DNA from: Phaeobacter sp. B1627
GTDB lineage: Bacteria > Pseudomonadota > Alphaproteobacteria > Rhodobacterales > Rhodobacteraceae
Direction of reading: 5' to 3'
Assembly: GCF_006265095.1 (NCBI RefSeq)
Contig: NZ_VCNK01000011.1
Coordinates: 22,951-86,950, forward strand
Length of the DNA: 64,000 nt
Under the pieces are notes generated by a model. That model was not told where the DNA came from, ran no database searches, and saw only the letters and a program-made list of their open reading frames with translations. Both the position numbers and the translations under genes were made by a program. This document shows positions 8,787 to 17,749 of this stretch, piece by piece. Every line of letters starts with the position of its first letter. The stretch's first letter is position 1.

Positions 8787-9653
8787 ATGGCTGGATATGA
8801 TGACCGCGACGGTCTGATCTGGATGGACGGGGAATTGGTCAACTGGCGCGATGCCAAGGTCCACATCCTGACGCATGCAATGCACTACGCCTCCTCCGTG
8901 TTTGAGGGCGAGCGTGCGTACAACGGCAAGATTTTCAAAAGCCGGGCCCATTCCGAGCGGCTGATTGCCTCGGCACAGGCCCTGGATATGCCGATGCCCT
9001 ATTCGGTGGAGGACATCGAAAAGGCCAAGGAAGACACCCTGAAGGCCTCCGGATTGCAGGATGCCTACGTGCGTGCAGTGGTCTGGCGCGGCTCGGGCGA
9101 GGACATGGGGGTGGCCTCGGCCAAAAACCCGGTGCGCATGGCTGTCGCGGTCTGGGGTTGGGGCGCATATTACGGCGATGCCAAGATGCAGGGGGCGAAG
9201 CTTGACATTGCAGAGTTCAAACGCCCTTCGCCGGAAACCATCCCGGTCCACGCCAAGGCCGCCGGTCTCTACATGATCTGCACGATTTCAAAGCACAAGG
9301 CCGAATCCAAAGGCTGTTCTGACGCTCTTTTCATGGACTACCGCGGCTACGTGGCAGAGGCGACCGGGGCCAATATCTTCTTTGTGAAGGACGGAGAGGT
9401 GCACACGCCGAAGCCCGACTGCTTCCTCAATGGCATTACCCGCCAGACCGTGATCCAGATGCTGAAAGATCGTGATATCACAGTCCACGAACGTCACATC
9501 ATGCCGGAAGAAATGGGTGGCTTCGAACAGTGCTGGCTGACGGGGACCGCAGCAGAAGTGACCCCGGTCGGCGAGATCGGACCCTACAGGTTTGAAGTCG
9601 GCACATTGACGCGCGAAATTGCCGAAGCCTATGAGGCTTTGGTGCGCAGCTGA
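8787..9653 (+). CDS. ilvE: Branched-chain amino acid aminotransferase
   Basis: 288-aa class IV PLP aminotransferase that interconverts Leu, Ile and Val with their 2-oxo acids. Landmarks are WMDGELVNWRDAKVHILTHA, HYASSVFEGERAY, HAKAAGLYMICTISKHKAE with the probable Schiff-base lysine, DALFMDYRGYVAEATGANIFFV, FLNGITRQTVIQML and a TGTAAEVTPVGEI phosphate-binding loop. The ATG at 8787 follows AAAAGGAACGCGGA. It is a single-gene unit, divergent from petPR and closed by a strong terminator just downstream. Confidence 0.94.
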   Translation: MAGYDDRDGLIWMDGELVNWRDAKVHILTHAMHYASSVFEGERAYNGKIFKSRAHSERLIASAQALDMPMPYSVEDIEKAKEDTLKASGLQDAYVRAVVWRGSGEDMGVASAKNPVRMAVAVWGWGAYYGDAKMQGAKLDIAEFKRPSPETIPVHAKAAGLYMICTISKHKAESKGCSDALFMDYRGYVAEATGANIFFVKDGEVHTPKPDCFLNGITRQTVIQMLKDRDITVHERHIMPEEMGGFEQCWLTGTAAEVTPVGEIGPYRFEVGTLTREIAEAYEALVRS

Positions 9654-9675
9654 TCCACCCTCTTTGTTAAATTGC

Positions 9676-9706
9676 AAAAGCGCGAAGCCCAGGCTTCGCG
9701 CTTTTT
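9676..9706 (+). terminator. Rho-independent terminator of ilvE
   Basis: A near-perfect 13-bp stem (AAAAGCGCGAAGC with GCTTCGCGCTTTT) with a 4-nt loop is followed by T residues, 23 bp after the ilvE stop. Because A and T tracts lie on both sides, it may also end the convergent DMT transporter transcript. Confidence 0.9.
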
Positions 9707-9745
9707 CTCTATATGCACCTGCGGTGCAGTTGGGAGGTGCGGCAG

Positions 9746-9770
9746 TTTCATCTTTTCCAAAATACCTCGG
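9746..9770 (-). repeat. Dispersed intergenic repeat, copy 1
   Basis: The minus strand reads CCGAGGTATTTTGGAAAAGA and then TGAAA. Nearly the same sequence occurs on the plus strand at 62525-62548. Both copies lie in short gaps beside gene ends and both adjoin GC-rich palindromic stretches. This looks like a genome-wide intergenic repeat family of roseobacters; the family assignment is from memory. Confidence 0.6.
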
Positions 9771-9809
9771 AGCGCGAGGCAGAGCCTCGCATCGGACCTG
9801 CATGACCCG

Positions 9810-10751
9810 CTAGCCGCCTTTCGGATCGGTGAGCGGCTTCGCCTTTCCCCGCACCAGCCCCAGCCGACTTTCGCGCCAAACGACGATCCCGTTTGCCGCA
9901 ATCACCAGCGCCGCACCCGCGAGCATGACCAGCGACGGCCATTCGGCAAACCAGACATAGCCGATCACCAAAGCAAACAGCATCGAGACATAGTCATAGG
10001 GCGCCAGCAACGAGGCCGGAGCAAAGCGGTAGGAGGAGGTCACCAGGATCTGGGCGATCGCTCCGATAAAGCCGGTGCTGATCAACAGCAGCAGCATTGG
10101 CCCGTTCGGGACCACCCATCCAAACGGCAGGGTCAGCAGGGACAGAAAAGATGCGGTGACGGAAAAATAGAAAACGATGGCCGCAGTTTCCTCGCTCTGT
10201 ACCATTTTACGGATGTGGATCTGCACAAACCCGCGCAACGCCGCAGCCGCGAGGACCAGCATTGCCCCTAAGAAGGCGGTGTCCTGCAGAGCTTCGGACT
10301 GTGCAAGTCGCGGCGACAGCATGATCAGGACGCCGATCAGGCCAATGGCCACGGCGCTGATCCGAATGATGCGGATGCGCTCTCCCAACAAGAGCGCGGC
10401 CAGAACAAGTGTGAAGATGGGCGTGGCATAGCCCAGTGCAGTGACCTCGGGCAGCGGCAACATCGACAACGCGGCAAAGTTCAGCCCCATGGCCGACGTG
10501 CCCACCAGACCGCGCCAGAAATGCAGCATCGGGCTTTTGGTGCGCAGGGCAGTGGCCAGATCACCCCGGAGTGCCAACCAGGCAAAGATCACCGGCAGCA
10601 CGAAGAAGGACCGGAAGAAAACCGCCTGTCCTGTCGGCACGGTCTGGGTGATTTCCTTGATCAGGCCGGACATGATGGTGAACAACCCGATGGCGATCAC
10701 CTTGAGCAGAATTGCCAGTGCGGGTCGATGCGATGTTAAGCTGTTTGGCAT
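9810..10751 (-). CDS. DMT-superfamily (EamA) transporter
   Basis: 313 aa with about ten hydrophobic segments arranged as two EamA repeats. Cues are FTIMSGLIKEITQTVPTGQAVFFRSFFVLP in the first repeat, LPEVTALGYATPIFTLVLAALLLGERI at its end, and LLAPYDYVSMLFALVIGYVWFAEWPS in the second. Such inner-membrane proteins usually export amino acids or metabolites; the substrate cannot be told. It is transcribed on the minus strand 61 bp after the cation transporter, with a 9-bp-stem hairpin in the gap. The C-terminus ends in a short charged tail. Confidence 0.85.
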   Translation of the reverse strand: MPNSLTSHRPALAILLKVIAIGLFTIMSGLIKEITQTVPTGQAVFFRSFFVLPVIFAWLALRGDLATALRTKSPMLHFWRGLVGTSAMGLNFAALSMLPLPEVTALGYATPIFTLVLAALLLGERIRIIRISAVAIGLIGVLIMLSPRLAQSEALQDTAFLGAMLVLAAAALRGFVQIHIRKMVQSEETAAIVFYFSVTASFLSLLTLPFGWVVPNGPMLLLLISTGFIGAIAQILVTSSYRFAPASLLAPYDYVSMLFALVIGYVWFAEWPSLVMLAGAALVIAANGIVVWRESRLGLVRGKAKPLTDPKGG

Positions 10752-10755
10752 GTGC

Positions 10756-10799
10756 GGACCCTGCGCCGAAGCCTTTGAATTGGCAAGCGGGCAGGGTCC
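10756..10799. other. Inverted repeat between CDF and DMT transporter genes
   Basis: GGACCCTGC and GCAGGGTCC form a 9-bp stem around a 26-nt loop in the 61-bp gap. Four T residues follow on the plus strand only, so it is not a clean terminator for the minus-strand genes. It could be an mRNA-stabilising hairpin or an attenuator before the DMT gene. Confidence 0.4.
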
Positions 10800-10812
10800 T
10801 TTTGGTACATTA

Positions 10813-11487
10813 TTATTCCGCCGCCGGGGCAGCTTTCTGCGCGGGGCTCTGCGGGACTTCGGTGGCGCTGTGACGTTCGCCTGCGCGCCATTCGCTCAGG
10901 GCCTGCCTCAGGATCTGCAGCGCCGAATTGAGGAATAAACCGGCCATCAGCCCCGCAACGATCAGATCGGGCCAGCCGGTGGAGGTGCCCCAGACGCCGA
11001 TGGCGGCAATCATCACGGCCACGTTGCCAATGGCGTCATTGCGCGAGCAGAGCCAGACAGAGCGCACATTGGCATCGCCGTCCTTGTAGGCGGCCAGCAG
11101 CATCACCGACAGGAGGTTCGCGGCCAGGGCCAGAAACCCGATGCCCCCCATGACCTGGGCTTCGGGCACCCCGAGAACAAAGAGCTGCCAAACCGTCGAG
11201 CCAAAGACCCAGCCCCCCATGAGAAGCAGGCTGACACCCTTGCCGATTGCCGCCATTGATCGGGTTCTCAGGCTGGCGCCGATCACCGCAAGCGAAATCC
11301 CATAGGTCAGCGCATCGCCGAGGAAATCCAATGCGTCAGCTTTCAACGCCTGGCTGTCGGCGACTTCACCGGCGGTCATCTCTACAATGAACATCACGGC
11401 ATTGATCGCGATAACCGCCCAGAGGCGACGCTTGTAGTCCTTTGAAACGCCGTCAAATTGCGCATCCTGTCCGCAGCATCCTGCCAT
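10813..11487 (-). CDS. Cation diffusion facilitator family transporter
   Basis: About 224 aa with six membrane segments and CDF-type metal-site motifs: DSQALKADALDFLGDALTYG in helix 2 and SRNDAIGNVAVMI in helix 5. It begins MAGCCGQDAQF, with an adjacent Cys pair that could pass metal. The C-terminal cytoplasmic domain of long CDFs is largely absent. It probably exports Zn, Cd, Co or a similar divalent ion. The start at 11487 matches the family; upstream codons would run through the MerR operator. It is divergent from a MerR regulator, and its promoter carries the regulator's dyad, so metal-induced expression is expected. Confidence 0.85.
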   Translation of the reverse strand: MAGCCGQDAQFDGVSKDYKRRLWAVIAINAVMFIVEMTAGEVADSQALKADALDFLGDALTYGISLAVIGASLRTRSMAAIGKGVSLLLMGGWVFGSTVWQLFVLGVPEAQVMGGIGFLALAANLLSVMLLAAYKDGDANVRSVWLCSRNDAIGNVAVMIAAIGVWGTSTGWPDLIVAGLMAGLFLNSALQILRQALSEWRAGERHSATEVPQSPAQKAAPAAE

Positions 11488-11530
11488 CGGCCCTGCTCCT
11501 TTTCGCTTGTGTGCATTCCGATTCGGGATC

Positions 11531-11561
11531 ACCCTAATTGCTCTAGCCACTAGAGGTTCAA
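11531..11561 (-). promoter_or_regulatory. MerR-type promoter/operator of the cation transporter
   Basis: Read on the minus strand: -35 TTGAAC (11561-11556), a 19-bp spacer, and -10 TAGGGT (11536-11531). The spacer holds a perfect dyad CTCTAG-TGG-CTAGAG (11555-11541). The 19-bp spacing and dyad between the elements are the hallmark of MerR-activated metal promoters, where the regulator untwists the DNA. The site faces the CDF gene and lies 13 bp from the merR start. Confidence 0.9.
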
Positions 11562-11573
11562 GGGATATTCCGC

Positions 11574-11990
11574 ATGTTCTCCATCGGCGCATTGTCACGA
11601 GCCACCGGGGTCAAGGTGCCCACCATCCGCTACTATGAGGACATAGGCCTGATCACGCCGGCCACTCGCAACGCGGGCAATCAGCGCCGCTATGACCAGT
11701 CGGGTCTTGAAAGGCTCGGCTTCATCAAACACGCACGCGACCTCGGGTTCGGCCTGGAAGAGATCGGCGAACTCATGGGGCTCAATGGGGATCTGGGCGA
11801 GGATTGCCATGCAGCGGATCAGATCGCCCGGGCGCAGCTGGACCGGGTCCGCGCCCGGATCATGCGTCTGCAGCGGCTGGAGGCCGAGCTGGAGCGGATC
11901 ACCCATCTGTGTGAAGGCGGGGCGGGCGGCACCTGTCAGGTTCTGACCGCGCTGGGCGATCACAGCCGCTGTTTGGGCGATCACGACTGA
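11574..11990 (+). CDS. MerR-family metal-responsive regulator (ZntR/CadR-like)
   Basis: 138 aa. The N-terminal winged helix reads SIGALSRATGVKVPTIRYYEDIGLI, then a RRYDQSGLERLGFIKHARDLGF wing and a long dimerisation helix. Candidate metal ligands are Cys78-His79, Cys113 and Cys121, with further Cys133, His130 and His137. The first three lie close to the ZntR positions Cys79, Cys114 and Cys124. This suggests Zn or Cd/Pb sensing rather than Hg or Cu. It is divergent from the CDF transporter and next to the 19-bp-spacer operator, so it most likely represses and activates that gene and itself. Confidence 0.9.
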   Translation: MFSIGALSRATGVKVPTIRYYEDIGLITPATRNAGNQRRYDQSGLERLGFIKHARDLGFGLEEIGELMGLNGDLGEDCHAADQIARAQLDRVRARIMRLQRLEAELERITHLCEGGAGGTCQVLTALGDHSRCLGDHD

Positions 11991-12017
11991 CAGCGCCTCC
12001 GTCAGTTCAGCACCCCA

Positions 12018-12962
12018 TCAGCTCAGGATCCAGAGCAGACTGTTCAGGGTGAAATAGGCCAGGACTGTCGCCGCCATGGAGGCCAGGCTGGCAGCGCCTT
12101 CATGGCCGCGGGCCTGGGCAAAAATAGTGTAGGTCGTGAACATCGGCATCGCCGCCGACAGGATCAGCGCAGCGCGGAGCTCCGGCGAGATATCAAGCAG
12201 CCCGGCGAAGACGGCAGCAGCCGCCACCAGCGCCACCAGCGCGGGGTGGATCACCAGCTTGCCGAGGGTGGCCTGAAGGGCGAGGCTCTTGTTGCCGCGC
12301 AGGGGCAGCCCGGCGAGGGATCCGCCAATCACGATCAGCGACACCGCCCCGGCCGCCGCCGCGAGCATGTCGGTGAAGCGAAAGAATGGCTCCGGCAGCG
12401 GAATATGCAGCACCGCCACTCCCAGCCCGGCGATGAGCGCAATCATCGTTGGCATCTTCACCACGTTGAAGAGGATTTTCCTCAAACGGGGGCCGAGGGG
12501 TTGCGCGGTATCGCTTGCGGCGGCCTCCATCAGCATCAGGCAGATCGGAATGAGGATCAGCGTCTCGACCACCAGGTTCAGCGTCAGCACGACGCCTGCG
12601 ATGTCGGGAAAGGCCAGCAGCATCACCGGATAGCCGACAAAGCCATTGTTGGGGCAGGTCGATCCCATCACACCCACCGCCCGCCGCATGGGGTCGAAGC
12701 CGCGCAGGGTGAACAGGAAGAAAGCGACCGCGATATTCAACAGGCCGCCAACCAGATAGGGCAGCACATAGGCGGCCTGGAACACCTCGACCGGGTCGCG
12801 CTGGGCGATCGTGGTGAAGATCAGCCCCGGCAATGCGAGGTTGAATACGAAGGACCCGAGGCTTTTGATGTCGCCGGACCTGAAGATCCCGCGCCAGACG
12901 AAAACATACCCCAACCCGAGGATCGCATAGATCGGAAAGGTGATCGCGAGGATTGCCGTCAT
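12018..12962 (-). CDS. AEC-family (auxin efflux carrier-like) permease
   Basis: 314 aa with about ten membrane segments. Typical AEC features are ITFPIYAILGLGYVFVWRG at the N-terminus, the GSTCPNNGFVGYPVMLLAF helix-break motif, and LSAAMPMFTTYTIFAQARG near the end. AEC proteins export small organic anions such as malonate or malate; the substrate is not clear here. The ATG at 12962 is favoured because earlier in-frame codons lie inside aroC. It starts 10 bp after the aroC stop, so it is probably cotranscribed with that gene. Confidence 0.87.
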   Translation of the reverse strand: MTAILAITFPIYAILGLGYVFVWRGIFRSGDIKSLGSFVFNLALPGLIFTTIAQRDPVEVFQAAYVLPYLVGGLLNIAVAFFLFTLRGFDPMRRAVGVMGSTCPNNGFVGYPVMLLAFPDIAGVVLTLNLVVETLILIPICLMLMEAAASDTAQPLGPRLRKILFNVVKMPTMIALIAGLGVAVLHIPLPEPFFRFTDMLAAAAGAVSLIVIGGSLAGLPLRGNKSLALQATLGKLVIHPALVALVAAAAVFAGLLDISPELRAALILSAAMPMFTTYTIFAQARGHEGAASLASMAATVLAYFTLNSLLWILS

Positions 12963-12972
12963 GAGGTGGGCC

Positions 12973-14076
12973 TCAGCCGATCCGCCCTTGGTTTTCGCCG
13001 ATCTGACCGCGATGCAGCAGCAGGTGGTCAAGGATCACACAGGCCATCATGGCCTCGGCGACGGGCACCGCGCGGATGCCGACACATGGATCGTGGCGCC
13101 CCTTGGTGATGACCTCGGCGGCAGTGCCATCCTTGCGGATCGATTGCCGTGGCGTGAGAATTGAGGATGTGGGCTTGACCGCGAACCGGACCACCACGTC
13201 CTGACCGGTCGAGATCCCGCCCAGGATGCCGCCTGAATGGTTCGAGGAATAGACCGGCTGGCCGTCGTTGCCCATGAAGATCTCATCCGCGTTCTCGGAC
13301 CCTTTCAGCAGCGCCGCGTTCATGCCTTCGCCGATCTCCACGCCTTTGACGGCGTTGATCGACATCATCGCGGCGGCCAGGTCAGTGTCGAGTTTGCCAT
13401 AGACCGGGGCACCGATCCCCGCGGGCACGCCGCGCGCCACAACTTCGACCACGGCGCCGACGGAGTCATGCGCCTTGCGCAGCGCTTGCAGGTAGTCTTC
13501 CCACTCCTGAACCGCAGCGGCATCGGGGATCCAGAAATCATTCTGGTCGATCGCGTCCCAATCGAACCGGGACCGGTCGATTTCCATCTCGCCCATGCGG
13601 GTCATATAGCCCTTGATCTGCAGGTCGGGGACCAGCGATTTGATCGCCGCCCGTGCAACCCCGCCTGCAGCCACGCGCGCGGCGGTTTCCCGGGCCGAAG
13701 ACCGGCCGCCACCGCGATAGTCGCGATTGCCGTATTTCTGGAAATAGGTGATATCCGCATGCCCCGGACGAAAGGTCTGCGCGATCTCGCCATAGTCCTT
13801 CGAGCGCTGATCGGTGTTCTCGATCATCAGCTGAATGGGCGTGCCGGTGGTTTTGCCCTCGAAGACGCCGGACAGGATTTTCACCGCATCGGGTTCGTTG
13901 CGCTGGGTGGTGTTCTTGTTCTGACCGGGGCGGCGCTTGTCCAGCCATTCCTGCAGCATCGTCGGGTCCACTGCGACATTCGGCGGGCAGCCATCCACGG
14001 TGGCGCCCAGCGCAGGCCCGTGGCTCTCGCCCCAGGTGGTGACACGGAAGAGGTGGCCGAAAGAGTTCATGGACAT
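12973..14076 (-). CDS. aroC: Chorismate synthase
   Basis: 367 aa. It converts EPSP to chorismate with reduced FMN, the last shared step to the aromatic amino acids. Signatures are [18 protein letters not shown] at the N-terminus, [57 protein letters not shown], and the C-terminal [17 protein letters not shown]. The ATG at 14076 has GGAG ten bases upstream and gives the usual family start; the upstream in-frame stretch covers a low-complexity spacer. Confidence 0.96.
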   Translation of the reverse strand: MSMNSFGHLFRVTTWGESHGPALGATVDGCPPNVAVDPTMLQEWLDKRRPGQNKNTTQRNEPDAVKILSGVFEGKTTGTPIQLMIENTDQRSKDYGEIAQTFRPGHADITYFQKYGNRDYRGGGRSSARETAARVAAGGVARAAIKSLVPDLQIKGYMTRMGEMEIDRSRFDWDAIDQNDFWIPDAAAVQEWEDYLQALRKAHDSVGAVVEVVARGVPAGIGAPVYGKLDTDLAAAMMSINAVKGVEIGEGMNAALLKGSENADEIFMGNDGQPVYSSNHSGGILGGISTGQDVVVRFAVKPTSSILTPRQSIRKDGTAAEVITKGRHDPCVGIRAVPVAEAMMACVILDHLLLHRGQIGENQGRIG

Positions 14077-14126
14077 GCGCGCGGGTCTCCTTTGTTCTGA
14101 CCCTTTAACGGCAAAGGGCAGGGGGG

Positions 14127-14170
14127 AAAAGGGCCGGGAGAAAAGGGCCGGGAGAAAAGGGCAGGCGGGA
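14127..14170. repeat. Purine-rich tandem repeat upstream of aroC
   Basis: Two exact 14-bp units, AAAAGGGCCGGGAG, at 14127-14140 and 14141-14154, followed by a diverged third unit (AAAAGGGCAGGCGGG). It sits between aroC and the TPP-riboswitch leader of thiB. The G-runs could form structure; copy number may vary between strains. Confidence 0.8.
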
Positions 14171-14324
14171 AAAGAGATCGGCGCATTAACCTCGCAGAAA
14201 GGACAGCGAGACTCCCCTTTTGTTTCGCACGCGAAACAATGGGTCAGACGTGCTGACCTAGTGCAGGCGGCAGAGGACCCGCGCATTCCCCATCTTGCCA
14301 AGCCCGCCGCCCGGCCCTAGTGTC

Positions 14325-14415
14325 CAGCCTACCTCGGGGTGCGTAGTGAAATACGCTGAGATGCCAGACCGGCGAACCCGCTGAACCTGAACCGGATCAT
14401 ACCGGCGGAGGGAAG
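14325..14415 (+). ncRNA. TPP riboswitch (THI element)
   Basis: The leader contains the conserved thi-box pieces in order: TCGGGGTGC, then GCTGAGATG (pyrimidine-sensing arm), AACCCGCTGAACCTGA, CCGGATCATACCGGCGGAGG and GGAAG. It lies about 70 bp upstream of thiB. Thiamine diphosphate binding is expected to lower thiBPQ expression. The likely mechanism is sequestering the GGAGG site at 14473-14477; no strong terminator hairpin is obvious in the spacer. Confidence 0.95.
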
Positions 14416-14482
14416 GTTTCGGATCGTGAGGCATGACCGCGCCCTGATCTCCTCCTTGCCCGACGCCGCATTGGAGGACGAG

Positions 14483-15460
14483 ATGAAACCTCTCTTTGTT
14501 GCAGGCGCGCTTTTGGCCGCCACTGTCGCCACCGCCGAGACGCCCGAACTGGTGGTCTACACATATGACAGCTTCGTCTCCGAATGGGGGCCGGGTCCGG
14601 CCGTCAAGGAGGCGTTCGAGGCGACCTGCGGCTGCGAGCTGAAGTTCGTCGGCGCCGGAGATGGCGCCGCCTTGCTGGCGCGGATCAAGCTTGAGGGCGC
14701 GCGCTCAGAGGCTGACATCGTCCTCGGTCTCGATACCAATCTGACGGCGGCGGCCCGGGACACGGGCCTGTTCGCGCCTGTCGCGGTCGAGGCGGACTAC
14801 GCGCTGCCGATGGCATGGCAGGACGATACCTTTGCCCCCTATGACTGGGGGTATTTCGCCTTTGTCCACAACGCCGACGCGGATGCGCCTGCGAATTTCC
14901 GGGCGCTGGGCGAAAGCGACGCCAAAATCGTCATTCAGGACCCGCGCTCCTCTACGCCGGGTCTTGGCCTGCTGATGTGGGTCAAAGCCGCCTATGGCGA
15001 CGAGGCACCGGCGATATGGGACGGCCTGTCGGACAATATCGTCACCGTGACCAAAGGGTGGTCCGAAGCCTACGGTCTGTTCCTCGAAGGCGAAGCGGAC
15101 ATGGTGCTGTCCTATACCACCTCTCCGGCCTATCACCTGATCGCCGAAGAAGATGACTCCAAGGCGGCGGCCGTTTTCGACGAAGGGCACTACATGCAGG
15201 TCGAAGTGGCAGGCAAGCTCGCCGCGAGCGATCAGACCGAGCTGGCGGATCAGTTCCTGCAGTTCATGGTCTCGGACGCGTTTCAGTCGATCATACCGAC
15301 CACCAACTGGATGTATCCTGCGGTGATGCCCGCAGGTGGTCTGCCGGAGGGTTTCGCAGAGACGCTCAGCGCCGACAAATCGCTGCTGTTGCCCGAGGGC
15401 GATGCAGCGGCCCTGCGTGACGAAGCGTTGGACGAATGGCTGCGCGCGCTCAGCCAGTAG
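14483..15460 (+). CDS. thiB: Thiamine ABC transporter substrate-binding protein
   Basis: 325 aa. A signal peptide (MKPLFVAGALLAATVATAET) precedes PELVVYTYDSFVSEWGPGP, the ThiB/TbpA opening. FVGAGDGAALLARIKLEG, DIVLGLDTNL, PYDWGYFAFVHN and a C-terminal PTTNWMYPA region fit the family. It binds thiamine or its phosphates in the periplasm and hands them to ThiP-ThiQ. The ATG at 14483 follows GGAGG at a good distance; an earlier ATG at 14426 lies in the leader. The operon is under the TPP riboswitch. Confidence 0.94.
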   Translation: MKPLFVAGALLAATVATAETPELVVYTYDSFVSEWGPGPAVKEAFEATCGCELKFVGAGDGAALLARIKLEGARSEADIVLGLDTNLTAAARDTGLFAPVAVEADYALPMAWQDDTFAPYDWGYFAFVHNADADAPANFRALGESDAKIVIQDPRSSTPGLGLLMWVKAAYGDEAPAIWDGLSDNIVTVTKGWSEAYGLFLEGEADMVLSYTTSPAYHLIAEEDDSKAAAVFDEGHYMQVEVAGKLAASDQTELADQFLQFMVSDAFQSIIPTTNWMYPAVMPAGGLPEGFAETLSADKSLLLPEGDAAALRDEALDEWLRALSQ

Positions 15461-17055
15461 GCGGCACAGGCCGGGCAGCCCATCGCGCGGCTGCGCCGCG
15501 CCCTGATGCTCCCCGGCCGGTCGCAATCTGGCCCGGAACCTGCGCCGCCCTCGGGGTGGCGCTTCTGGTTCTGGGCACTTTGGCGGCGGTGGCGATGCGG
15601 GCGGAGGGAGGCTCCGGGTTCGGCCCGAGCGAAGCATCGGCGCTGCGCTTCACCCTGATCCAGGCCAGCCTGTCGGCCGTGTTCAGCGTCGGGCTGGCGA
15701 TCCCGGTGGCCCGGGCGTTGGCCCGGCGGCGCTTTGCCGGGCGGCGGGTGCTGATCACGCTGCTTGGCGCCCCCTTCATCCTGCCGGTGATCGTCGCGAT
15801 CCTCGGGTTGCTGGCGGTCTTCGGCCGCTCCGGCTGGATCAGCGGTGCCCTTGGCGCGTTTGGCCTCGACCCTCTGCGGATATACGGTCTGCATGGGGTC
15901 GTCATCGCGCATGTCTTCTTCAATCTGCCGCTGGCGACGCGCCTGATCCTGCAGGGATGGCAGGAGATCCCCGCCGAGCGCTTCCGGCTGGCCGCGCAGT
16001 TGAATGCCGGGCCGGGCGCCATGTGGCACCTGCTCGAGGCACCGATGTTGCGCCGCATTCTGCCCGGCGCCATGGCGGTGATCTTTGCCATTTGCCTGTC
16101 GAGCTTTGCGGTGGCGCTGACATTGGGGGGCGGGCCGAAGGCGACCACGCTGGAACTGGCGATCTATCAGGCGTTTCATTTCGATTTCGACCTCGGCCGG
16201 GCGGCGGTGCTGTCGACGGTACAGCTCGGCCTGACCGTTGTCGCGGCCGTGCTGGCTTTGCGGGTGCCCGTCGGCGAGGGGGTCGGCGCGGGGCTGGACC
16301 GGGCGGTGGTGCGCTGGGACGCAACAGGCCGCAGCGCGACCCTGCTGGATGTGGTCTGGATCGGGTTCGCGACCCTCTTTTTGATGTTGCCGCTGCTGGC
16401 GGTTCTGGTGGCGGGCGCGCCGGGGCTGCTGTCGCTTCCGGCGCCGGTCTGGAGCGCGGCCTGGGTCTCGGTGCAGGTCGCCGCGCTGAGCACGGGCCTT
16501 CTGTTGCTCGTCGCCTTGCCGCTCTCCGCGAGTATCGCCCTCGGGCGCAGGCAGCTGGGCGAGATCGCGGGCATTCTGGGGCTGGCGGCCTCGCCGCTGG
16601 TGATCGGAACCGGCCTGTTCGTGCTGATCTATCCGGTTGCCAGCCCGGCCCATGTGGCGCTGCCGGTGACGGCGCTGGTCAATATGGTGATGGCGCTGCC
16701 CTTTGCGCTGCGGATACTGGTGCCGCGGATGCAGCAGGTGATGCAGCAGAACGCCCGCCTGGCACTGGCACTGAACATGCGGGGACCGGCCTTCTGGCGC
16801 CGTGTGATCTGGCCGAGATGCAGGGCCCAGATCGGCTTTGCGGCCGGGCTCACCGCCGCGCTGTCATTGGGCGATCTTGGCGTTGTTGCCTTGTTTGCGG
16901 ATCCGGAAACCGCCACGCTGCCGCTGCAAGTGTACCGGTTGATGGGAGCCTATCGGATGGAGGCGGCCCAGGCTGCGGCCCTGTTGCTGTTCATCCTGTC
17001 AATGGGGGCCTTCTGGCTGCTGGATCGCGGAGGGAAATTCCATGCTGAAGCTTGA
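15436..17055 (+). CDS. thiP: Thiamine ABC transporter permease
   Basis: 539 aa, a fused double permease with about twelve membrane helices, as in ThiP. Each half carries an EAA-type loop: FRLAAQLNAGPGAMWHLLEAPMLRR in the first, and ARLALALNMRGPAFWRRVIWPRCRAQ in the second. Together with ThiQ it moves thiamine across the inner membrane. It overlaps the end of thiB by 25 bp and the start of thiQ by 14 bp, so translation is tightly coupled. The first 30 residues are Ala, Arg and Pro rich and poorly constrained, so the exact start is less sure. Confidence 0.92.
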   Translation: MAARAQPVGGTGRAAHRAAAPRPDAPRPVAIWPGTCAALGVALLVLGTLAAVAMRAEGGSGFGPSEASALRFTLIQASLSAVFSVGLAIPVARALARRRFAGRRVLITLLGAPFILPVIVAILGLLAVFGRSGWISGALGAFGLDPLRIYGLHGVVIAHVFFNLPLATRLILQGWQEIPAERFRLAAQLNAGPGAMWHLLEAPMLRRILPGAMAVIFAICLSSFAVALTLGGGPKATTLELAIYQAFHFDFDLGRAAVLSTVQLGLTVVAAVLALRVPVGEGVGAGLDRAVVRWDATGRSATLLDVVWIGFATLFLMLPLLAVLVAGAPGLLSLPAPVWSAAWVSVQVAALSTGLLLLVALPLSASIALGRRQLGEIAGILGLAASPLVIGTGLFVLIYPVASPAHVALPVTALVNMVMALPFALRILVPRMQQVMQQNARLALALNMRGPAFWRRVIWPRCRAQIGFAAGLTAALSLGDLGVVALFADPETATLPLQVYRLMGAYRMEAAQAAALLLFILSMGAFWLLDRGGKFHAEA

Positions 17056-17749
17056 CGCGGTGACGTTGCAAAAAGGCGATTTTCGCCTGCAAGCCGATCT
17101 GCAGATCGCAGCCGGAGCACAGGTGGCGGTGATCGGTCCCTCCGGCGCGGGGAAATCCACGCTTCTGGAGGCCATCGCCGGGTTTTTGCCCGCGCGGGAC
17201 GGGCGGATCCTGTGGCGCGGGCAGGACATCACGGCGCTGCCGCCGGGTCAGCGCCCGGTGGCGATGCTCTTTCAGGACGGCAATCTGTTTCCGCATCTGA
17301 CCCTGCGCCAGAATGTGGGCCTCGGGATTGATGCCAACCGGCGGCTGTCGGCGGCTCAGGCGGAGGCGGTCACTGCCGCTCTGGCCCGGGTCGGTCTGGC
17401 CGGCATGGAAGAGCGCAGACCCGCAGACCTGTCCGGTGGTCAGCAAAGCCGCGCCGCCCTGGCCCGGGTGTTGGTTCAGGGGCGCGATCTTTTGCTTCTG
17501 GATGAACCCTTTGCCGCCCTGGGGCCGGCGCTGAAGGCTGAAATGCTCGATCTGGTTGCCGAAATCGTGACGGAAAAGGGCGCCACGCTGCTGATGGTCA
17601 GTCACGATCCCCAGGACGCGCGCCGCATCGCCACGGAGGTGGTGCTGGTGGCAGACGGGCACGTGTACCCGCCAAGCCCGACGGCAGAGATCCTCGATAA
17701 TCCTCCCCCGGCCTTGCGGGCCTATCTGGGCGCCCCCACGGGCAGCTGA
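17042..17749 (+). CDS. thiQ: Thiamine ABC transporter ATP-binding protein
   Basis: 235 aa ATPase. Walker A GPSGAGKST, Q-loop LFQDGNLFPHLTLRQNVGLG, signature LSGGQQSRAALARVLVQ, Walker B LLLLDEPFAALGP and switch SHDPQDARRIA are all present. The short length and the operon position identify ThiQ. It completes thiBPQ and overlaps thiP by 14 bp. Confidence 0.95.
   Translation: MLKLDAVTLQKGDFRLQADLQIAAGAQVAVIGPSGAGKSTLLEAIAGFLPARDGRILWRGQDITALPPGQRPVAMLFQDGNLFPHLTLRQNVGLGIDANRRLSAAQAEAVTAALARVGLAGMEERRPADLSGGQQSRAALARVLVQGRDLLLLDEPFAALGPALKAEMLDLVAEIVTEKGATLLMVSHDPQDARRIATEVVLVADGHVYPPSPTAEILDNPPPALRAYLGAPTGS

Noticed and set aside
15283..16653. 456-codon minus-strand open frame opposite thiP
   Set aside because: Translation is low-complexity Gln, Arg and Pro and lies opposite an evident permease.
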